Assembly (NCBI RefSeq): GCF_003946915.1
Contig: NZ_RPOC01000002.1
Location: forward strand, 1-64,000
Source of the DNA: Flavobacterium ustbae
Lineage (GTDB): Bacteria; Bacteroidota; Bacteroidia; Flavobacteriales; Flavobacteriaceae
DNA length: 64,000 nucleotides
Direction of reading: 5' to 3'
A program made the position numbers and the translations under genes. This document shows positions 53,714 to 61,681 of the stretch, piece by piece. How positions within the stretch are numbered: the first letter of the stretch is position 1; each line of letters starts with the position of its first letter. Under the pieces are notes generated by a model. The model saw nothing but the letters and a program-made list of their open reading frames with translations, did no database searches and had not been told where the DNA came from.

Positions 53714-54688
53714 TTATTCTTCATGTAGATCAGAATCTGTCAATATTTTTTCCTTTCCAAATTTAAGAGAAACCAAAATTCCAACTAAAAGAGATAAAGC
53801 GATAAATCCTAAAGAAGCCCATTCTGGTACGTGGAAGAAATCGTGAAGTAGCATTTTTAATCCGACAAAAGCTAAAATGGCTACCAAACTGTATTCTAAA
53901 TAACTGAATTTTGCCAGCATATTTGCTAAGAAGAAATACATAGAACGCAATCCTAGAATAGCAAAAATATTTGAACTGAAAACTAAAAACGGATCTGATG
54001 TAATGGCTAAAATCGCAGGAACGCTATCGACAGCAAAAAGAACATCCATAACCTCAATCACAATTAGCGCCACAAATAAAGGTGTTGCTGCTTTTTTGGC
54101 AGTTTTGGTAGAAATAAAGAATTTTTCTCCATCCATTTCTGCTGTAATCGGCATAACTTTACCTAGAGCTTTGTAAATAAAAGAGTCTTTTGGGTGAAAA
54201 TCTTCTTCTTCGCCAGAGAATAGCATTTTTAACGCGGTAAAAATCAGGAATATTCCAAATACATAAGTAGTCCAGCTAAATTTATTGATTAGCATTACAC
54301 CGAAGAAAATCATTAGTCCGCGGAAAACAATGGCTCCAAGAATTCCCCAGAATAGTACGCGGTGCTGGTATTTTTGCGGAATTTTGAACGAAGCAAAAAT
54401 AATAGCAATGACAAAAATATTATCTACACTTAGCGAAAGCTCGATCAAATAACCCGTAATAAACTTCATAGAAGCTACCGTTGGTTTTAGATTGTCGGGG
54501 TTTGCGATATAATCTGTAGTGTATAGCCAGTAGATTACTCCCGAAAAAAGGAATGATAAAGTTACCCAAACAAGGGTCCATTTGCTGGCTTCTTTAGTAC
54601 TAATAATATGTGGTGTTTTGTTAAAGACGCCTAAGTCTAAAGCAAGAATAAAAACGACAGCAAGTAAAAAGAGAGTCCAGACGATCAT
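53714..54688 (-). CDS. TerC family membrane protein
   Basis: A 324-residue inner-membrane protein with nine hydrophobic segments. The TerC pattern is clear: 'LALDLGVFNK.P', 'ITGYLIELSLSVDNIFVIAIIFASFKIP', 'YQHRVLFWGILGAIVFRGLMI', 'VALIVIEVMDVLFAVDSVPAILAIT' with Asp residues in the membrane. The family (Alx/TerC) exports manganese or other metal ions in several bacteria. It is a single gene; the name terC is a family label, not evidence of tellurite resistance. Confidence 0.92.
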   Translation of the reverse strand: MIVWTLFLLAVVFILALDLGVFNKTPHIISTKEASKWTLVWVTLSFLFSGVIYWLYTTDYIANPDNLKPTVASMKFITGYLIELSLSVDNIFVIAIIFASFKIPQKYQHRVLFWGILGAIVFRGLMIFFGVMLINKFSWTTYVFGIFLIFTALKMLFSGEEEDFHPKDSFIYKALGKVMPITAEMDGEKFFISTKTAKKAATPLFVALIVIEVMDVLFAVDSVPAILAITSDPFLVFSSNIFAILGLRSMYFFLANMLAKFSYLEYSLVAILAFVGLKMLLHDFFHVPEWASLGFIALSLLVGILVSLKFGKEKILTDSDLHEE

Positions 54689-55054
54689 AATGTTTTTTGT
54701 TTAAATGATATACAAAGATAGCTTTTGATGTTAAACTTCAAAAATTAATTCAACGAGAAAAAGTTGTTTTAAAGCTACTATTTTCTAGTTTGCTGGTTTA
54801 ACTCAATAACTAAAATTATTGTCTCTAGAATTTGATGCTTAATGGTAATAAAATTATGAATTATGAATTATGAATTATGAATTATGAATTATGAATTAGT
54901 GCAATAAGAACTTAAATAAGTTATAGGTGTAATTCTAATCTTTACGAGATTCCTGTCTTGAAATTTCGGAATCATTAAGAATATCAGGATTTAGCTCATA
55001 AAAAAAGTGCCAGTAAATAAATACCGGCACTTTAGAATATACTTAAGCTTTGAA
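54689..55054. repeat. Gap with a heptanucleotide repeat
   Basis: AATTATG is repeated six times at 54852-54893 with a partial seventh unit. Each unit puts a new frame stop in reach, so it is not coding. The glnA terminator lies at 55004-55033. No gene; the terC promoter must lie to the left end. Confidence 0.85.
55004..55033 (-). terminator. Terminator of glnA
   Basis: AAAGTGCCAGTA pairs with TACCGGCACTTT apart from one A-C mismatch, followed leftward by T residues. Confidence 0.8.
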
Positions 55055-56071
55055 TTAGATTGCTGAGTTAACAGTTTTGATAATTCTAGCAGCAATTTTG
55101 TAAGGGTCTCCGTTTGAAGCTGGTCTTCTGTCTTCTAACCAACCTTTCCAACCTTTTTGAACAGTCATTAAAGGAATTCTGATAGAACATCCTCTGTCTG
55201 AAACTCCATAAGAGAAATCGTTGATAGAAGCAGTTTCGTGTTTACCAGTTAAACGCTGATCGTTGTAAGCTCCGTAAACCGCGATGTGCTCTTTAGTAAC
55301 AGGACGGAAAGCCTCACAGATTTTCTCGTAAGTTTCTTGAGAACCACATGTTCTAAGAACTGTGTTAGAGAAGTTAGCGTGCATTCCAGAACCATTCCAG
55401 TCAGTATCTCCTAGAGGTTTTGGGTGATATTCGATATAGTAACCATATTTCTCAGTTAAACGGTCTAATAGGTAACGAGCAACCCAGATTTCGTCTCCAG
55501 CTTTTTTAGCTCCTTTAGCGAATAATTGGAATTCCCATTGTCCGCAAGCAACCTCTTGGTTGATTCCTTCAAAGTTAATTCCAGCAGCGATACATAAATC
55601 AGCATGCTCTTCAACTAATTTTCTACCGTGTGTGTTTTTTCCACCTACTGAACAGTAGTACATCCCTTGTGGAGCAGGGTATCCTCCAACTGGGAAACCA
55701 AGTGGAAGTTGAGTTTTAGTATCCATAATGAAATACTCTTGTTCGAAACCAAACCAAAAATCATCATTATCATCATCAATTGTAGCTCTACCGTTAGAAG
55801 GGTGTGGTGTTCCGTCAGCATACATAACTTCGCACATTACTAACCATCCGTTGATACGAGTTGGATCTGGATAAATTGCAACAGGAACTAATAAACAGTC
55901 AGAAGATCCACCTTCAGCTTGTCTTGTTGATGAACCATCAAATGACCAATTTCCAAGTTCTTCTAATGTTCCTTTGAAGTTTTCGTGCTCTTCAACTTTA
56001 GTTTTACTTCTAAGATTTTGAGTTGGTTCATATCCGTCTAACCAAATGTACTCTAACTTAATTTTAGCCAT
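55055..56071 (-). CDS. glnA: Glutamine synthetase, type II (eukaryotic-like)
   Basis: Makes glutamine from glutamate, ammonia and ATP. 338 residues, the size of GSII. The beta-grasp domain opens 'KLEYIWLDGYEPTQNLRSKTKV'; the active-site loop is WSFDGSSTRQAEGGSSDCLL; the ATP and metal parts include 'FWFGFEQEYFIMD', 'GMYYCSVGGKNTHGRKLVEEHADLCIAAGINFEGINQEVACGQWEFQ' and 'GSGMHANFSN'. It lacks the adenylylation loop of type I enzymes. Start at 56071 gives MAKIKLEYIW. Its -7 box is at 56110-56117. It is divergent from the type III enzyme. Confidence 0.95.
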   Translation of the reverse strand: MAKIKLEYIWLDGYEPTQNLRSKTKVEEHENFKGTLEELGNWSFDGSSTRQAEGGSSDCLLVPVAIYPDPTRINGWLVMCEVMYADGTPHPSNGRATIDDDNDDFWFGFEQEYFIMDTKTQLPLGFPVGGYPAPQGMYYCSVGGKNTHGRKLVEEHADLCIAAGINFEGINQEVACGQWEFQLFAKGAKKAGDEIWVARYLLDRLTEKYGYYIEYHPKPLGDTDWNGSGMHANFSNTVLRTCGSQETYEKICEAFRPVTKEHIAVYGAYNDQRLTGKHETASINDFSYGVSDRGCSIRIPLMTVQKGWKGWLEDRRPASNGDPYKIAARIIKTVNSAI

Positions 56072-56109
56072 AATAATATAAATTAATTTTTTTGTTTTTT
56101 TCGTTGGGT

Positions 56110-56117
56110 CAAATATA
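56110..56117 (-). promoter_or_regulatory. -7 box of glnA
   Basis: Leftward TATATTTG, exact TAnnTTTG, 38 bp before the start codon. Confidence 0.55.
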
Positions 56118-56442
56118 GATTTATTTTTTTAGTCCTAAAAATTAGGGGGCTATTTTGTTTATCGAAGTATAATTTTTTGGATAAGCGCAATTTTGATAGG
56201 GGTATATTTCAAAAAAAGCAATTTTAGTAACCTTAAAAAAATAAATTCGTAATAATTACGGCACTTTTTTGAGTTTCTGAGTTAAGGAATTATGAAAAAA
56301 TGTTTATTTAATCAATATTACCGCACATTTTTGTTATATTTCTTTGTTTTGAATTCATTATTCTTTAAAAAAGGCATCTTCTATTGAAAAAACGTTGACT
56401 AAAAATCTAAAATTTATATTTACAACAGGCTTAATTATTGTT

Positions 56443-56450
56443 TATATTTG
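56443..56450 (+). promoter_or_regulatory. -7 box of glnN
   Basis: TATATTTG, exact TAnnTTTG, 48 bp before the start codon. The 427-bp divergent region otherwise shows no clear palindrome; a 31-codon ORF at 56292 is not convincing. Confidence 0.55.
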
Positions 56451-56498
56451 CCTCTTATTTTTTAATGAAAATTAGTACGAATTTAAACTTTACATACC

Positions 56499-58688
56499 AT
56501 GTCAACATTACGTTTTCAAGCTTTACAACAAGCTTCTAACAGAAAGCCAGTGCATTTTGAAGAAATTGACCGAAAGTCTAATCTTTTCGGATCAAATGTG
56601 TTTAATGAAAAGGCAATGAAACAGTATTTAACTTCAGATGCTTTTAGAGGAGTAAGAGATGCTATTCAGCATGGAACGAAGATTGAAAGAAAACTGGCAG
56701 ATTATATCGCCATGGGAATGAAAGAATGGGCTCTTGCCAAAGGAGTTACACATTATACACACTGGTTTCAGCCTTTGACGGGAACAACAGCAGAAAAACA
56801 TGATGCCTTTTTTGAAACTTCGTATGACGGAAGCGATCCTGTAGAGAAATTTGGTGGAGCACAATTGGTACAGCAAGAACCAGACGCATCGAGTTTTCCA
56901 AATGGCGGAATCAGAAATACTTTTGAAGCAAGAGGATATACGGCTTGGGATCCAACTTCTCCAGCTTTTATATATGGTACAACTTTATGTATTCCGACCG
57001 TATTTATCGCTTACACAGGAGAAGCTTTAGATAATAAAATACCTTTATTAAGAGCATTATCTGCAATTGATGAAGCGGCTACAGAAGTTTGTAAATATTT
57101 TGACAAAAACGTAAAAAAGGTAACAGCTACTTTAGGATGGGAGCAGGAATATTTCTTGATAGATAAAGCTTTAGCAAATTCTCGCCCTGACTTAATGATG
57201 ACGGGAAGAACTTTATTAGGACATACTTCTGCAAAAGGACAGCAGTTAGACGATCATTATTTTGGATCGATCCCAACGCGCGCTCTTACTTATATGAGAG
57301 ATTTGGAACAGGAATGTATGTTGTTGGGTATTCCAGTTAAAACGCGTCATAATGAGGTGGCACCAAATCAGTTTGAATTGGCTCCGATTTTTGAAGAGAC
57401 GAATTTGGCCGTTGATCATAACTCTTTATTGATGGATGTGATGCAAAGAGTGGCAGAACGCCATGATTTTAAAGTGTTATTTCACGAAAAACCATTTAAA
57501 GGCGTAAACGGATCTGGAAAACACAATAACTGGTCATTGGCGACTGATACAGGAGTTAATTTATTGAGTCCGAGCAAAACGCCAATGAGCAATTTACAGT
57601 TTTTGACTTTCTTTATTAATACGATTAAAGCGGTAAACGATAACGAAACTTTATTAAGAGCTTCTATCGCAACAGCAAGTAACGATCACAGGTTAGGGGC
57701 AAACGAAGCGCCGCCAGCGATTATGTCGGTTTTCATTGGAGCGCAGTTAACTAAAGTTTTATCTGAATTAGAAAGCGTAACAACAGGAAAACTTTCGCCA
57801 GAAGAAAAAACAGACTTAAAATTGAACGTTGTTGGTAAAATTCCAGACGTATTATTAGATAATACAGACAGAAACAGAACTTCGCCTTTTGCCTTTACAG
57901 GAAATAAATGGGAATTTAGAGCAGTGGGTTCAAACTCAAACTGTTCAAATGCGATGACAACTTTAAATGCAATTGTAGCCAAACAATTAAAAGATTTTAA
58001 AAATGAAGTGGAGAATTTGATTGAGTCGAAAGACATGAAAAAAGACGACGCTATTTTTAATGTTTTAAGAGAATACATCAAACAATCTAAAAAAATTCTT
58101 TTTGAAGGCGACGGATATAGTGAAGCATGGGAAAAAGAAGCCGCAAAAAGAGGATTAAGTAATTTTAAAACCACTCCGGAAGCAATTAAAGCAAAAGTTT
58201 CGAAACAAGCTTTGGATCTTTTTGAAGAATTAGGAATTTTTAATCACGTTGAAGCCGAAGCGCGTTACGAAATTGAATTGGAAGAATATACTAAAAAAAT
58301 CCAGATCGAAGGACGTGTTTTAGGTGATATTGCCAGAAATCATGTTATCCCGACTGCGATTCGTTACCAAAATACATTAATTGATAATGTAAAAGGATTA
58401 AAAGAGATTTTTGGAAAAGAGTTTGAAACTATTGCAAAGGAGCAAATTGTTTTAATTAAAGAAATTTCAGGTCATATTGAAGGAATTAATTCTAAGGTTT
58501 TGGCAATGACCAATGAAAGAAAGAAAGCCAATCAATTAACAGATGCTCAAAAAATGGCAGAAGCGTATTGCAATAATGTTAAACCATATTTTGAGGATAT
58601 TCGTAATCACTGTGATAAATTAGAATTATTGGTAGATGACGAAACTTGGACTTTGACCAAATACAGAGAATTATTGTTTACGAAGTAA
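56499..58688 (+). CDS. glnN: Glutamine synthetase, type III
   Basis: 729 residues, the large dodecameric GSIII. Typical opening 'FGSNVFNEKAMKQYL', then 'MKEWALAKGVTHYTHWFQPLTGTTAEKHDAFF' and 'GGAQLVQQEPDASSFPNGGIRNTFEARGYTAWDPTSPAFI'. The GSIII catalytic core 'TLGWEQEYFLID' and 'RHNEVAPNQFELAPIFEETNLAVDHNSLLMDVMQ' are followed by 'VNGSGKHNNWSL'. A long helical C-terminus follows. Bacteroidota use GSIII as the main ammonium-assimilating enzyme under some conditions. Terminator at 58710. Confidence 0.97.
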   Translation: MSTLRFQALQQASNRKPVHFEEIDRKSNLFGSNVFNEKAMKQYLTSDAFRGVRDAIQHGTKIERKLADYIAMGMKEWALAKGVTHYTHWFQPLTGTTAEKHDAFFETSYDGSDPVEKFGGAQLVQQEPDASSFPNGGIRNTFEARGYTAWDPTSPAFIYGTTLCIPTVFIAYTGEALDNKIPLLRALSAIDEAATEVCKYFDKNVKKVTATLGWEQEYFLIDKALANSRPDLMMTGRTLLGHTSAKGQQLDDHYFGSIPTRALTYMRDLEQECMLLGIPVKTRHNEVAPNQFELAPIFEETNLAVDHNSLLMDVMQRVAERHDFKVLFHEKPFKGVNGSGKHNNWSLATDTGVNLLSPSKTPMSNLQFLTFFINTIKAVNDNETLLRASIATASNDHRLGANEAPPAIMSVFIGAQLTKVLSELESVTTGKLSPEEKTDLKLNVVGKIPDVLLDNTDRNRTSPFAFTGNKWEFRAVGSNSNCSNAMTTLNAIVAKQLKDFKNEVENLIESKDMKKDDAIFNVLREYIKQSKKILFEGDGYSEAWEKEAAKRGLSNFKTTPEAIKAKVSKQALDLFEELGIFNHVEAEARYEIELEEYTKKIQIEGRVLGDIARNHVIPTAIRYQNTLIDNVKGLKEIFGKEFETIAKEQIVLIKEISGHIEGINSKVLAMTNERKKANQLTDAQKMAEAYCNNVKPYFEDIRNHCDKLELLVDDETWTLTKYRELLFTK

Positions 58689-58709
58689 TATTTAGGTAAC
58701 AATTTGTTA

Positions 58710-58738
58710 AAGCCTGTCTCAAAAAGACAGGCTTTTTT
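58710..58738 (+). terminator. Terminator of glnN
   Basis: AAGCCTGTCT (58710-58719) pairs with AGACAGGCTT (58725-58734), then a T tract. Confidence 0.9.
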
Positions 58739-58928
58739 TGTAATAATAGTAAAAACAAGGTTAATATCTCTCTTTTTTAGCACTTTTAAAACCGTAAATG
58801 TAAATAAATTGCAATAAGTAGTTTTTTTCTTATGAAAATTTTTAAGCATTCTGGCAGTTCATCGAGATAGTTTTACAGTTTATCGAAAAGAGGTTAATAT
58901 CTTGTAAAATAGGTATTTATACGTGAAC

Positions 58929-58956
58929 TTGTTTTGAATAAGTTTTTCTAATTTTG
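58929..58956 (+). promoter_or_regulatory. Curli operon promoter
   Basis: TTG (58929-58931) and TAATTTTG (58949-58956) with 17 bp between them, the Bacteroidota promoter arrangement. A 5' leader of about 125 nt would precede the first curlin gene. The 401-bp gap before 59090 contains no gene. Confidence 0.6.
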
Positions 58957-59089
58957 GTCATCAAGTTGAAAAAATAGATTTAAAATTTGTTTTTAAAACT
59001 AATAAAAAGCCCTCATTTTTCCTCCCCCGGAACAAACCTACAGAACCTACATAATAAGTTGTATTAATAACCAATTAAATATATTTATT

Positions 59090-59935
59090 ATGAAAAAAGT
59101 AATTTTAAGCATCTCAGCGATGCTGTTTGTAGGAGTAGCGGCAATCGCTCAAGGAAATACCTCTTCGGTAAGCCAAGTTGGAGACGGCAATACTGGTATT
59201 GCGAATCAAAATGGTCAAACTAATGATTCTAAAGTTGACCAATTAGGAGATGATAACACATCTGAAGTGTACCAAGGAATTCAACCAGCCTTGTACAGTG
59301 CAGTTAGTAACAAAGCTGATGTGAAACAAGAGGGAGACGGTAATGATGCTTTCATTTCTCAAAGTAACCAAAACAACGAAGCTTATCAAACTCAAAATGG
59401 TGATTTAAACAAAGCTACTATTTGGCAAGATCAAATCGTTAATGCACCAAGTTCAACTGGCGGATCTGACAAAGCATGGCAGTCTCAAACGGGAGATAAC
59501 AACACAGCTACTGTAGATCAAGGAACAACTGGTAACGAAAGACCAACTGGATCTCCATTTAGCGCTGTTCAAATTGGACACGTTAATGACGTAAATGTTC
59601 CTGTTGGACCACATAGCGGTAATCAAGCATGGCAGACACAAGTTGGAGACTATAATCTAGCATATGCAAGCCAGGGAGGAGTAGGAAATAAATCTACTCA
59701 AAATCAAACTTCACCAAGTGGTACAGCTGACGGAGATGGAAACCAATCATACCACTATCAATATGGTGACGGTAATACAGCTACATCTACTCAAAATGGT
59801 ACTAAGCTAACAGAGCATACATTGCAAATTGGTAACACCAATACAGCAACTGTAAACCAACTTGGTGCATCTCACAGCAGTATTGCTTTCTCTAAAGGAA
59901 ACAACAACACAATCACTGTTTCTCAAAGCAACTAA
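59090..59935 (+). CDS. csgA: Major curlin-like subunit
   Basis: A 281-residue exported amyloid subunit. Signal peptide MKKVILSISAMLFVGVAAIAQ. The rest is a run of about ten imperfect curlin repeats with core 'S.v.Q.Gd.N.a...Q.G..N', for example SVSQVGDGNTGIANQNGQTN and KVDQLGDDNTSEVYQ. Gln, Asn and Gly are dominant; Cys is absent. Repeats form stacked beta-hairpins on the cell surface. Length is about twice that of the enterobacterial CsgA, as usual in Bacteroidota. A terminator between this gene and the next suggests higher expression of this gene. Confidence 0.9.
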   Translation: MKKVILSISAMLFVGVAAIAQGNTSSVSQVGDGNTGIANQNGQTNDSKVDQLGDDNTSEVYQGIQPALYSAVSNKADVKQEGDGNDAFISQSNQNNEAYQTQNGDLNKATIWQDQIVNAPSSTGGSDKAWQSQTGDNNTATVDQGTTGNERPTGSPFSAVQIGHVNDVNVPVGPHSGNQAWQTQVGDYNLAYASQGGVGNKSTQNQTSPSGTADGDGNQSYHYQYGDGNTATSTQNGTKLTEHTLQIGNTNTATVNQLGASHSSIAFSKGNNNTITVSQSN

Positions 59936-59946
59936 GGCTTAAATAT

Positions 59947-59986
59947 AAAATGTGATAGTCGCAGAACGACTATCACATTTTTTTTA
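59947..59986 (+). terminator. Attenuating terminator after the major curlin gene
   Basis: AAAATGTGATAGTCG (59947-59961) pairs with CGACTATCACATTTT (59967-59981) around CAGAA, followed by T. Partial readthrough would give the downstream genes in lower amount. Confidence 0.85.
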
Positions 59987-60004
59987 AATTAAAAATATAA
60001 CAAA

Positions 60005-60526
60005 ATGAAAAATTTCATTCTATATATACTTTTAATGCTTTTTTACTGCCCCCTTTTTTATGGACAGGATAAAGAGGATAATTTAGAATTTAATAATTAC
60101 AGCTCTTCTGTTTTCAATTCAAAAGAAAAAGCTCTTAGCATTGTTTCAAATTTGGATAAAAAGCAACGCGAAGAACTAAACTCACGAATTCAATCGGGTG
60201 TAGTAATACAGCAAATCGGTGATTTTAATAAAGTATATACTTCTTTAAAATCTAATGATACCAAGGTGGCAGTAGATCAAAACGGTGACCGCAATGCACT
60301 GTTTTTAAATAAAAATGCCAAAACAATCACACAGAGTGTTATACAGCAAGGAGATAACAACAATATTAATGATTTTACATTGTATACTAATCATAATGTA
60401 AACATGGAGATAATTCAAAAGGGTGATAATCAAAACATTCAAAATATTGGAACCAATTCGCTGTCCAAAAACATGAAAATTACACAGACAGGAAATGGAG
60501 CTTCAATAATACTTATAAATAAATAA
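60005..60526 (+). CDS. csgB: Minor curlin (CsgB-like) subunit
   Basis: A 173-residue exported protein with signal peptide (MKNFILYILLMLFYCPLFYGQ). From about residue 62 there are four or five curlin-type repeats (VVIQQIGDFNKVYTSLKSND; VAVDQNGDRNALFLNKN; SVIQQGDNNNINDFTLYTN; MEIIQKGDNQNIQNIG; MKITQTGNGASIIL). The N-terminal half is a non-repeat helical linker. Such a layout suits a nucleator that anchors the fibre. It is separated from the next ORF by 2 bp. The csgB label is by position and repeat type. Confidence 0.82.
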   Translation: MKNFILYILLMLFYCPLFYGQDKEDNLEFNNYSSSVFNSKEKALSIVSNLDKKQREELNSRIQSGVVIQQIGDFNKVYTSLKSNDTKVAVDQNGDRNALFLNKNAKTITQSVIQQGDNNNINDFTLYTNHNVNMEIIQKGDNQNIQNIGTNSLSKNMKITQTGNGASIILINK

Positions 60527-60528
60527 GC

Positions 60529-60933
60529 ATGTATTTTATAAACAGACATATTATAATTTTTTTAATGTTTTTTTCGCTATTTACGTTTGGACAAGTCCCT
60601 CAGGATAAGATAAAAGCAAAAATAGAAATAGAGAAAATAGAGAACAGTGTAAAAATTACCGGTACTGCAGAGAATTTGACAGATGTAATTCGAAGTGCAG
60701 CTTACCGTTTGTCTGTTATTAAAAATAATGATAAAAGTAATAATCAATCTAATAATGATCAAGTAGGTGCTTTTACCTTACAGCCTAATGAGATTCAGAA
60801 ATTATCTACTTCTCAGATTAATTTGGCTGCAGATGACCAAGTAATTGTTTTGCTCTTATTTTATGATGAAGATAAGCAGATTATAGCAAAAGATAGAGTA
60901 GTGCTTGGTCAAGAAAAAAAAAAGATGATGTAA
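60529..60933 (+). CDS. N-terminal part of split csgE (CsgC/CsgH-like domain)
   Basis: A 134-residue ORF: signal peptide (MYFINRHIIIFLMFFSLFTFGQ) and a beta-sandwich (KIKAKIEIEKIENSVKITGTAENLTDVIRSAAYRLSVIKNN... VGAFTLQPNEIQKLSTSQINLAADDQVIVLLLFYDEDKQIIAKDRVVL). The fold outline is like CsgC/CsgH, periplasmic chaperones that block amyloid formation. It ends after an A10 tract (60914-60923). Its last sense codons are AAA AAA AAG ATG ATG, then TAA. One -1 shift at A_AAA_AAG continues directly into the CsgE ORF, giving one chain of 243 residues. The shift may be natural or a sequencing error. Confidence 0.75.
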   Translation: MYFINRHIIIFLMFFSLFTFGQVPQDKIKAKIEIEKIENSVKITGTAENLTDVIRSAAYRLSVIKNNDKSNNQSNNDQVGAFTLQPNEIQKLSTSQINLAADDQVIVLLLFYDEDKQIIAKDRVVLGQEKKKMM

Positions 60934-60935
60934 TA

Positions 60936-61259
60936 GTGCTTCCCGTTGATGGATTTGTTTTGAAAGGTATTATAACCGATAATACCAAAACAAAAATGGG
61001 AAAAGATTTTTACGATAGATATTATTACAAATACAATGAACTTGGAATAAATGCAGAAAAAATAGTCACAATAGGTGAAGAATATAGTTTTGCGAGAAAT
61101 ACAGCCATTTCGATAATCATCGATAATGAGGTTATTTATGAATTTTTAGCACAGCCAAATGACGAATTTTTAGAAGCGGTTGCAGAAGAATCTGTAAACG
61201 CAACCTTTACTTATTTGAAAGGAAAAGAAAAAGAACGCAAATATTTCACTCAGTATTAA
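60936..61259 (+). CDS. csgE: CsgE-like domain (C-terminal part of split gene)
   Basis: A 107-residue ORF from a GTG with no separate ribosome binding site; the frame is open upstream to the A10 tract. It is a clear CsgE homologue: 'VDGFVLKGIITDNTKTKMGKDFYDRYYYKYNELGINAEKIVTIGEEYSFARNTAISIIIDNEVIYEFLAQPNDEFLEAVAEESVNATFTYL' follows the E. coli pattern '..GLLTDhTvSsIGhDFYr.F...W.......l.I.E.pS.r.gS.I.I.Vn..viFq'. CsgE caps the CsgG channel and specifies substrates. Alone it would lack a signal peptide, which supports reading it as fused to 60529-60933. Confidence 0.85.
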   Translation: MLPVDGFVLKGIITDNTKTKMGKDFYDRYYYKYNELGINAEKIVTIGEEYSFARNTAISIIIDNEVIYEFLAQPNDEFLEAVAEESVNATFTYLKGKEKERKYFTQY

Positions 61260-61275
61260 TTTTATTATTAGCGCC

Positions 61276-61680
61276 ATGAAATTTATTTTAACCTTCACAG
61301 TAGTACTTTTTATCTCTCCGTTTATAAATGCACAGGCTTTAGTTTATAAACCGGTCAATCCAGCTTTTGGGGGAGATACCTTTAATTATCAATGGCTTTT
61401 GAGCAGTGCCGAAGCACAAAACAAGCAAAAAGATAAAACAGCTGTCACTACACAGCAAACCGACTTAGAACGATTTAAAGCCAATTTAAATTCACAGTTA
61501 TTAAGTCAGATTTCCAGTTCTCTTTATAAACAGCAATTTGGTACAGATGGTATCAAAGAAGGCTCTTATACTTTCGGAAGTTATTCGGTAGATGTTTATC
61601 CTTCAGCTGATGGATTAACGCTCAATATTTTAGATACCAATACAGGAGAACAAACACAAGTAATCATCCCAAATCAATAA
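61276..61680 (+). CDS. csgF: CsgF-like curli assembly protein
   Basis: A 134-residue exported protein with signal peptide (…SPFINAQA). The N-terminal mature motif 'ALVYKPVNPAFGGDTFNYQWLLSSAEAQN' is the CsgF signature ('f...NPnFGG.....fLl.sA.aQN'), which plugs into the CsgG channel. 'YTFGSYSVDVYPSADGLTLNILDTNTGEQTQVIIP' is the C-terminal beta domain. It lies 16 bp after csgE and 1 bp before csgG, tightly co-transcribed. Confidence 0.92.
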   Translation: MKFILTFTVVLFISPFINAQALVYKPVNPAFGGDTFNYQWLLSSAEAQNKQKDKTAVTTQQTDLERFKANLNSQLLSQISSSLYKQQFGTDGIKEGSYTFGSYSVDVYPSADGLTLNILDTNTGEQTQVIIPNQ

Positions 61681-61681
61681 C

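Larger units (their letters stand above)
60529..61259 (+). pseudogene. csgE: Whole csgE reading with -1 shift at the A10 tract
   Basis: This entry joins the two ORFs above. In the zero frame, the codons GAA AAA AAA AAG contain A_AAA_AAG at 60918-60924, the slippery heptamer of E. coli dnaX. After one -1 step the chain continues D-D-V-I-V-L-P-V-D-G into CsgE. Alternatives: an assembly error in a homopolymer (11 A would restore one frame), a true disabling mutation, or transcriptional slippage. The rest of the operon is intact, so loss of CsgE would be unexpected. Confidence 0.6.

Noticed and set aside
53714..54688. Tellurite resistance locus
   Set aside because: Only a lone TerC-family gene is present; no terD, terZ or terB genes are near, and the family is more often linked with metal ion export.
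56292..56387. 31-codon ORF upstream of glnN
   Set aside because: Very short, low complexity, and it precedes the -7 box of glnN; there is no evidence of translation.
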